A program made the position numbers and the translations under genes. From assembly GCA_019637095.1 (NCBI GenBank), contig JAHBWG010000010.1, positions 1-64,000 of the forward strand: 64,000 nt of DNA, given 5' to 3'. Under the pieces are notes generated by a model. That model searched no databases. It was not told the origin of the DNA and was given only the letters and a program-made list of their open reading frames with translations. The stretch comes from Sandaracinaceae bacterium (GTDB lineage Bacteria > Myxococcota_A > Polyangia > Polyangiales > Sandaracinaceae). Below, piece after piece: positions 55,802-64,000 of this stretch (its first letter is position 1; each line of letters begins with the position of its first letter).

Positions 55802-57654
55802 GCGCGCCCCCGCGCCCGGCGCTGCTCGCGCCGCCCGAGGAGGTCTCGGAGCCGCCCCCGACCGACCTCGGGATGCTGCGGCGCCTCGTGCCCTACGCGC
55901 GGCCCCACGTCTTGCTGTTCGGGCTCGCCCTCGGGATGATGCCGCTCGCGATGGCGGCCTCGCTGGTGCAGCCGCTGCTCATCAAGGACGCGATCGACTC
56001 CGCGCTGGTCACCCGCAGCGCCGACGCGCTGACGAGCACGGTGTGGTGGTTCCTCGCCGCGATCACGGTCGAGTTCCTCGCGCGCTTCGGGCAGGTGTAC
56101 TGGATGCAGCTCGCGGGGCAGCGCGCCCTCGCGAAGCTGCGCATGGATACGTTCGCGAAGATCCAGCGCCTGCACATCCGCTACTTCGATCGCACGCCCG
56201 TCGGCCGCGTGGTCACCCGCGTGACCAACGACGTCGACTCGCTCGGCGAGATCTTCGCGTCCGGCGCCGTCATGGCGGTCGCGGACCTGCTCATGCTCGG
56301 CGGGATCGTCGCCTTCATGCTCTACCTCGACTGGCGCCTCTCGCTCGTCGCCTTCGCCGCGCTGCCGCCGCTGGCGCTCGTGGTCGACGTGTTCCGCCGC
56401 TTCGCGCGCGAGGCGTTCCGGGCGATCCGCGCGAAGGTCGCGCTCTTGAACGCGTACCTCGCGGAGCAGGTCCAGGGCATCGCCGTCGTGCAGGCGTTCG
56501 GGCGCGAACAGGAGTGCGCGCTCGAGTACGAGGGCATCAACGCGGACCACCGCGACGCGAACTACCGCGCGATCCTCTACGACGCGCTCCTCTACTCGGT
56601 GGTCGAGTCGGTCGCGGCGGTCACCGTCGCGCTCGTCCTCTACTACGCGGCGATCCGCTTCGCCGGGCTCCCCGCGGGCGAGACCGCCGTGTGGGTCGGG
56701 ACCGTCGTGGCCTTCTACGAGTACATCCGGCGCTTCTTCGTGCCGATCCGGGACCTCAGCCAGAAGTACACGATCGTGCAGTCCTCGCTCGCCGCCGCCG
56801 AGCGGATCTTCGGGCTGCTCGACCGCGACGAGCTCGACGCGCCGCAGGTCGAGGCGCCCGCGCCGCCCGCGGACCTCGACGAGGACGAGGTGATCGCGTT
56901 CCGCGGGGTGAGCTTCGGCTACCGCGAGGGCACGCGCGTCCTCGACGACGTGTCGTTCAGCGCGCGCCGCGGCGAGAAGATCGCCGTCGTCGGGGCGACG
57001 GGCGCCGGCAAGACGACGGTGACCGCGCTGCTGCTCCGCTTGCACGAGGTGTGGGACGGTCAGGTGCTCGTCGAGGGCCACGACGTCCGCGCGCTCCCGC
57101 CCGCCGCGCTCCGGCGACGCTTCGGCGTCGTGTCGCAAGACGTCTTCCTGTTCGCGGGGACCGTGCTCGACAACGTCGCGATCGGCGACGCCGACCCGGA
57201 TCGCGCGCGGGCCTCGGAGTGCCTCGCGCAGGTCGGCGCGCTCGACCTCGTCGAGCGCCGCGAGGGCGGCCTCGACGCGCGGGTCGACGAGCGCGGCGCC
57301 AACTGGAGCGCGGGCGAGCGACAGCTCCTCGCGTTCGCCCGCGCGCTCTACGCCGACCGCCCCATCCTCATCCTCGACGAGGCGACCGCGAGCATCGACT
57401 CGGACACGGAGGCGCGCCTCCAGCGGGCGATCGAGCGCGTCCTCTCGGACCGGACCGCGATCATCATCGCGCACCGGCTCTCGACGATCCGCGAGGCCGA
57501 CCGGATCCTGGTGTTCCACCGGGGCCGGATCGTCGAGCAGGGGACCCACGACGAGCTCATCGGGGAGGACGGCGTCTACGCGCGCCTGCACCGGCTGCAG
57601 TTCGAGGCCCCCGCGCGCGAGCCCGCGCCCCTCGCCGCGGCCGGCGTGGGCTGA
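55798..57654 (+). CDS. ABC exporter subunit with canonical ATP site (heterodimer partner 2)
   Basis: 618 residues from GTG 55798. Six-helix membrane domain (about 35-345), then NBD with Walker A GATGAGKTT, catalytic Glu528 (ILILDEATAS), H-loop His559 (IIAHRLST), all canonical. Its signature reads WSAGERQ instead of LSGGQ. Pairing this Walker/H set with the LSGGQ of partner 1 gives one working site, and the reverse pair gives the degenerate site. Substrates of this family are lipids, drugs or peptides; none can be named here. The operon ends at this gene. Confidence 0.95.
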   Translation: MSAPPRPALLAPPEEVSEPPPTDLGMLRRLVPYARPHVLLFGLALGMMPLAMAASLVQPLLIKDAIDSALVTRSADALTSTVWWFLAAITVEFLARFGQVYWMQLAGQRALAKLRMDTFAKIQRLHIRYFDRTPVGRVVTRVTNDVDSLGEIFASGAVMAVADLLMLGGIVAFMLYLDWRLSLVAFAALPPLALVVDVFRRFAREAFRAIRAKVALLNAYLAEQVQGIAVVQAFGREQECALEYEGINADHRDANYRAILYDALLYSVVESVAAVTVALVLYYAAIRFAGLPAGETAVWVGTVVAFYEYIRRFFVPIRDLSQKYTIVQSSLAAAERIFGLLDRDELDAPQVEAPAPPADLDEDEVIAFRGVSFGYREGTRVLDDVSFSARRGEKIAVVGATGAGKTTVTALLLRLHEVWDGQVLVEGHDVRALPPAALRRRFGVVSQDVFLFAGTVLDNVAIGDADPDRARASECLAQVGALDLVERREGGLDARVDERGANWSAGERQLLAFARALYADRPILILDEATASIDSDTEARLQRAIERVLSDRTAIIIAHRLSTIREADRILVFHRGRIVEQGTHDELIGEDGVYARLHRLQFEAPAREPAPLAAAGVG

Positions 57655-57692
57655 AGAGGCCACGGCGCTCGCCGAACCCGGCGCCGATCCCT

Positions 57693-57698
57693 TATACT
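57693..57698 (+). promoter_or_regulatory. -10-like box before the large kinase gene
   Basis: TATACT matches TATAAT at five of six positions, 36 nt before the ATG, leaving a short leader with an AGAGGG Shine-Dalgarno. No clear -35. Confidence 0.45.
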
Positions 57699-57734
57699 GA
57701 CCGCGATGTGCGGGGGGATCGCCCAGAGGGTTCG

Positions 57735-61727
<3,993 letters not shown>

Positions 61728-61789
61728 GTGGCTCACGTCGTCGGCGTCACGCCGGTCGACGACGTGATGCCTCCGACGCTGAACGTGGC

Positions 61790-61811
61790 TCCGCCGCGAT
61801 CGCGCGGCGGA
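61790..61811. terminator. Hairpin between convergent genes, likely bidirectional terminator
   Basis: A perfect 9-bp stem (TCCGCCGCG 61790-61798 with CGCGGCGGA 61803-61811) and 4-base loop between the end of the large kinase gene and the end of secG. No T-tract. Confidence 0.45.
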
Positions 61812-61815
61812 ACGC

Positions 61816-62475
61816 TCACTCCTCGTCGGGCGCGGGCGCGGGCGCGGGCGCCGCCGGCGCGTCACCGTCCCCCGCGGGCGCGACGGCGCGGCGCGGGCGA
61901 GGCGCGCGCGGCGCGGGCGCAGGGGCCTCGGCCGCCGGCGCTTCGACTTCGACCGGCGGCTCGACCTCGATGGCCGGCGCCGGCTCTTCGGCGGGCGCCG
62001 GCTCCACCCCGAGGGCGTCCTCGAGCGCGTCGAGGGCCTCGTCGGCCTCGCGATCGATGACGTCCTCGGTCGTCTCGACCGGCGCCGACACGCCCTCTTC
62101 CTCTTCCTCTTCTTCGTCCGCGCCCGCCGGCGTCGCGCTCCCCGGGTCACCGCCGGCCGCGCCGGCGCCGCCGGCCGCCTCGATGGAGTCGGCGCTCTGC
62201 TCCGCCGCGACATCCTCGAGCGCGCGCAGGGCGCGGCGGCTGCTCGTCGACATGTACGCGAGCACGGCGGAGAGCACCATGAAGAGCGTCGCCGCGATGG
62301 CGGTCAGGCGGGTCAGGAAGTTCCCGGCGCCCGCGCCGCCGAACACCGTGTTGCTCCCGCCCCCGCCGCCGAGGGCGGAGCCCATGCCGCCTCCCTTGCC
62401 CTGCTGGAGCAGGACCACCCCGATCAGGAACGCGCAGACGATCACGTACAGGATGGAGACGAGCGTGAACCACAT
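61816..62475 (-). CDS. secG: Preprotein translocase subunit SecG with long acidic tail
   Basis: 219 residues; typical SecG is 75-130. The N-terminal ~75 residues are the conserved part: helix 1 (LVSILYVIVCAFLIGVVLLQQGKGGGMGSALGGG) with the QQGKGGG loop, then helix 2 (LTRLTAIAATLFMVLSAVLAY). The rest is a Glu/Pro/Ala-rich cytoplasmic tail. It supports SecYEG by topology inversion and is placed after tpiA, a standard position. TAGGGT lies 13 nt before the ATG. Confidence 0.92.
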   Translation of the reverse strand: MWFTLVSILYVIVCAFLIGVVLLQQGKGGGMGSALGGGGGSNTVFGGAGAGNFLTRLTAIAATLFMVLSAVLAYMSTSSRRALRALEDVAAEQSADSIEAAGGAGAAGGDPGSATPAGADEEEEEEEGVSAPVETTEDVIDREADEALDALEDALGVEPAPAEEPAPAIEVEPPVEVEAPAAEAPAPAPRAPRPRRAVAPAGDGDAPAAPAPAPAPDEE

Positions 62476-62488
62476 GGCGAGGCCCGGG

Positions 62489-62516
62489 ACCCTAGCCCAA
62501 CCCGAATCCCGTGCAA
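62489..62516 (-). promoter_or_regulatory. Promoter-like pair before secG
   Basis: On the minus strand TTGCAC (62516-62511), 16 nt, TAGGGT (62494-62489), then 13 nt to the ATG at 62475. It would let secG be transcribed apart from pgk-tpiA. Confidence 0.35.
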
Positions 62517-62532
62517 CCGATTCCGGCGAGGG

Positions 62533-63291
62533 TCATCCGGCGGCCTCCACGATGGCGACGAACGAGGCCGCGTCGAGCGACGCCCCCCCGACGAGCGCGC
62601 CGTCGACGTCGGCGCACGCCATGAGCGCCGCCGCGTTGTCCGCCTTCACGCTGCCCCCGTAGAGGACGCGCAGCCCGGCGGCGACGTCCGGCGAGACCCG
62701 CGCGCTCACGCGCGCCCGGATCGCGGCGTGCACCGCCTGGGCGTCCGCGGGCTGCGCGGTGCGTCCGGTGCCGATCGCCCACACGGGCTCGTACGCGATG
62801 ACGAGCCGCCGCACGCTGCTCGCGTCGAGGCCTTCGAGCGCTGCGTCGAGCTGACCGAGGACCACCGCCTCGGTCGTGCCCGCCTCGCGCTGCTCGAGCG
62901 TCTCGCCGACGCAGACGATCGGCGTGAGCCCGTGCGAGAGGCACGCGCCGGCCTTGCGGCGGACCGTCTCGTCCGTCTCGCCGAAGAGCTGGCGCCGCTC
63001 GGAGTGGCCCACGATCACCGCCTCGCAGCCCGCGTCCTTCAGCAGCGCCGGGCTCACCTCGCCCGTGTAGGCGCCCTCGTCGTGGAAGTAGCAGCTCTGG
63101 CCCGCGAGGCCGACGCGCGTGCTCTCGCCGAGCGCGCCGTGCACCGCGTGGATCGCGGTGAAGACCGGCGCGACGAGCACGTCGGCGCGCGTCTCCCGCG
63201 GCAGCCGATGGAGGATCGCCCGCGCGAGCGCGACGGACTCGCCGATCGTCTTGTGGAGCTTCCAGTTGCCGGCGACGAGGGGGCGCCTCAT
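62533..63291 (-). CDS. tpiA: Triosephosphate isomerase
   Basis: Interconverts dihydroxyacetone phosphate and glyceraldehyde-3-phosphate. 252 residues. Catalytic set: Lys11 (NWKLHK), His in VGHSERRQ, Glu in [11 protein letters not shown], and the GGSVKADN phosphate loop. The ATG overlaps the pgk stop (ATGA), so the two are coupled. Confidence 0.97.
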   Translation of the reverse strand: MRRPLVAGNWKLHKTIGESVALARAILHRLPRETRADVLVAPVFTAIHAVHGALGESTRVGLAGQSCYFHDEGAYTGEVSPALLKDAGCEAVIVGHSERRQLFGETDETVRRKAGACLSHGLTPIVCVGETLEQREAGTTEAVVLGQLDAALEGLDASSVRRLVIAYEPVWAIGTGRTAQPADAQAVHAAIRARVSARVSPDVAAGLRVLYGGSVKADNAAALMACADVDGALVGGASLDAASFVAIVEAAG

Positions 63292-64000
63292 GTGCGCAGC
63301 GCCTCGACGCCGGGCAGCTTGCGCCCCTCGAGCAGCTCGAGGGAGGCGCCGCCGCCGGTGGACACGTGGCTGAAGCGATCGGCCATGCCCGCCTGCTGCA
63401 CGGCGGCCACGCTGTCGCCGCCGCCGACCACGGTGAACCCGGAGCTCGCCGCGATCGCCTCGGCGACGCCGAGGGTGCCCGCCGCGAACGCGGGGTTCTC
63501 GAACAGGCCCATGGGCCCGTTCCAGAGGACGGAGCGCGCCTCGCGCAGGACGTCGGCGTAGCGCGCGACGCTCGCCGGGCCGATGTCGAGCGCCACGTCG
63601 TCCGGGCCGACCTCGGTGACCGGGACGGCGCGCCCCGCGGTGGCGCGGAGGGACTCCGCGACGACGAGGTCGACGGGGAGCACCAGCGCCATCCCGCGCT
63701 CTTCCGCGCGCGCGAGGAGGCTCCGCGCGAGGGGGAGCTTGTCGTCTTCGACGAGGCTCTTGCCCATCGCGCGGCCCTGCGCGGCGAGGAACGTGTTGGC
63801 CATCGCGCCGCCGATCACCAGCGCGTCCACCCGCGCCATGAGCGCCTCGATCACGCCGATCTTGTCGGAGACCTTGGCGCCGCCGAGGACGGCGACGTAC
63901 GGCCGCTTGGGGTTGCCGGACGCGAGCTCGCCGAGCGCGGCGAGCTCCGCCTCCATCAAGAGGCCGGCGCCGCGTACGCGCATCAGCCGCGGCAGCGCCT
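63288..64000 (-). CDS. pgk: Phosphoglycerate kinase (N-terminus beyond the window)
   Basis: The last ~237 residues of PGK are visible; the gene starts past base 64000. Visible blocks are RPYVAVLGGAKVSDKIGVI, ALVIGGAMANTFL, VLWNGPMGLFE, and TVVGGGDSVAAV followed by FSHVSTGGGASLELLEG, which make the nucleotide-binding C-domain. The order pgk-tpiA-secG is common in bacteria; gap is probably upstream, outside the window. Confidence 0.96.
   Translation of the reverse strand, partial: ALPRLMRVRGAGLLMEAELAALGELASGNPKRPYVAVLGGAKVSDKIGVIEALMARVDALVIGGAMANTFLAAQGRAMGKSLVEDDKLPLARSLLARAEERGMALVLPVDLVVAESLRATAGRAVPVTEVGPDDVALDIGPASVARYADVLREARSVLWNGPMGLFENPAFAAGTLGVAEAIAASSGFTVVGGGDSVAAVQQAGMADRFSHVSTGGGASLELLEGRKLPGVEALRT

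Overview
This is a very GC-rich, gene-dense bacterial chromosome segment, most likely from a myxobacterium-like member of the Myxococcota (Polyangia/Sandaracinus-type). Four things point there: five Ser/Thr protein kinases plus a PP2C phosphatase in 64 kb, many Cys-rich lipoproteins with low-complexity Gly/Ser/Asp linkers, a secreted metalloprotease ending in a MYXO-CTERM-like sorting tail, and frequent GTG starts with ATGA/GTGA stop-start overlaps. No rRNA, tRNA, CRISPR, phage or IS genes were seen. Most of the window is conserved housekeeping operons with lineage-specific lipoproteins and signalling proteins between them.

Layout. 1-8 kb: a membrane Ser/Thr kinase cut by the window edge, map, a PPP-type phosphatase fused to a Rieske domain, two Cys-rich lipoproteins, a BCP peroxiredoxin, a tail-anchored coiled-coil protein and an unknown protein. 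8-15.6 kb: scpA-scpB (chromosome condensation; scpB ends in 24 tandem 15-bp repeats), glyQ-glyS and a pyruvate phosphate dikinase-like gene with a missing C-terminal domain. 15.7-21.3 kb: a kinase with a PEGA-like tail and two propeller-like lipoproteins. 21.3-24 kb: mutS on the minus strand. 24-30.2 kb: pheA-hisC-aroA-cmk-rpsA. 30.4-34.4 kb: a GspE-N/GAF-like protein, a hybrid histidine kinase and a cysteine desulfurase, then a 46% GC patch. 34.6-41.8 kb: mnmA, a small exported protein, an RlmD/TrmA-type rRNA methyltransferase, then nrdR-ribD-ribBX-ribH-nusB and a stand-alone M17 N-domain protein. 41.8-43.4 kb (minus): a DUF455 ferritin-like protein with an ATP-grasp partner. 43.4-46.2 kb: two amidohydrolases. 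46.3-49.4 kb: soluble kinase, PP2C phosphatase and DegP-like protease. 49.4-54 kb: TPR-like protein, YhhQ-type transporter, exported protein, matrixin-like protease. 54-57.7 kb: heterodimeric ABC exporter. 57.7-61.7 kb: a 1330-residue kinase/cyclase-like/ATPase/TPR regulator. 61.8-64 kb (minus): pgk-tpiA-secG, with pgk cut by the edge.

How the genes work together. Several blocks are coherent pathways: aromatic amino acids (pheA, an aminotransferase, aroA) coupled to cmk-rpsA; riboflavin (ribD, ribBX, ribH) flanked by nrdR and nusB; sulfur transfer to tRNA (cysteine desulfurase and mnmA); glycolysis plus secretion (pgk, tpiA, secG); and a kinase/phosphatase/protease signalling group.

Two genome-style features recur. 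Acidic low-complexity tails extend ScpA, ScpB, S1 and SecG. Many first-in-operon genes carry a TAnnnT -10-like hexamer only 7-13 nt before the start codon, without a Shine-Dalgarno sequence, which suggests leaderless or near-leaderless transcripts. The least ordinary items are the phosphatase-Rieske fusion, the PPDK-like protein without its PEP domain, the DUF455/ATP-grasp pair, RibBX with a dead GTP cyclohydrolase domain, and the perfect scpB minisatellite.
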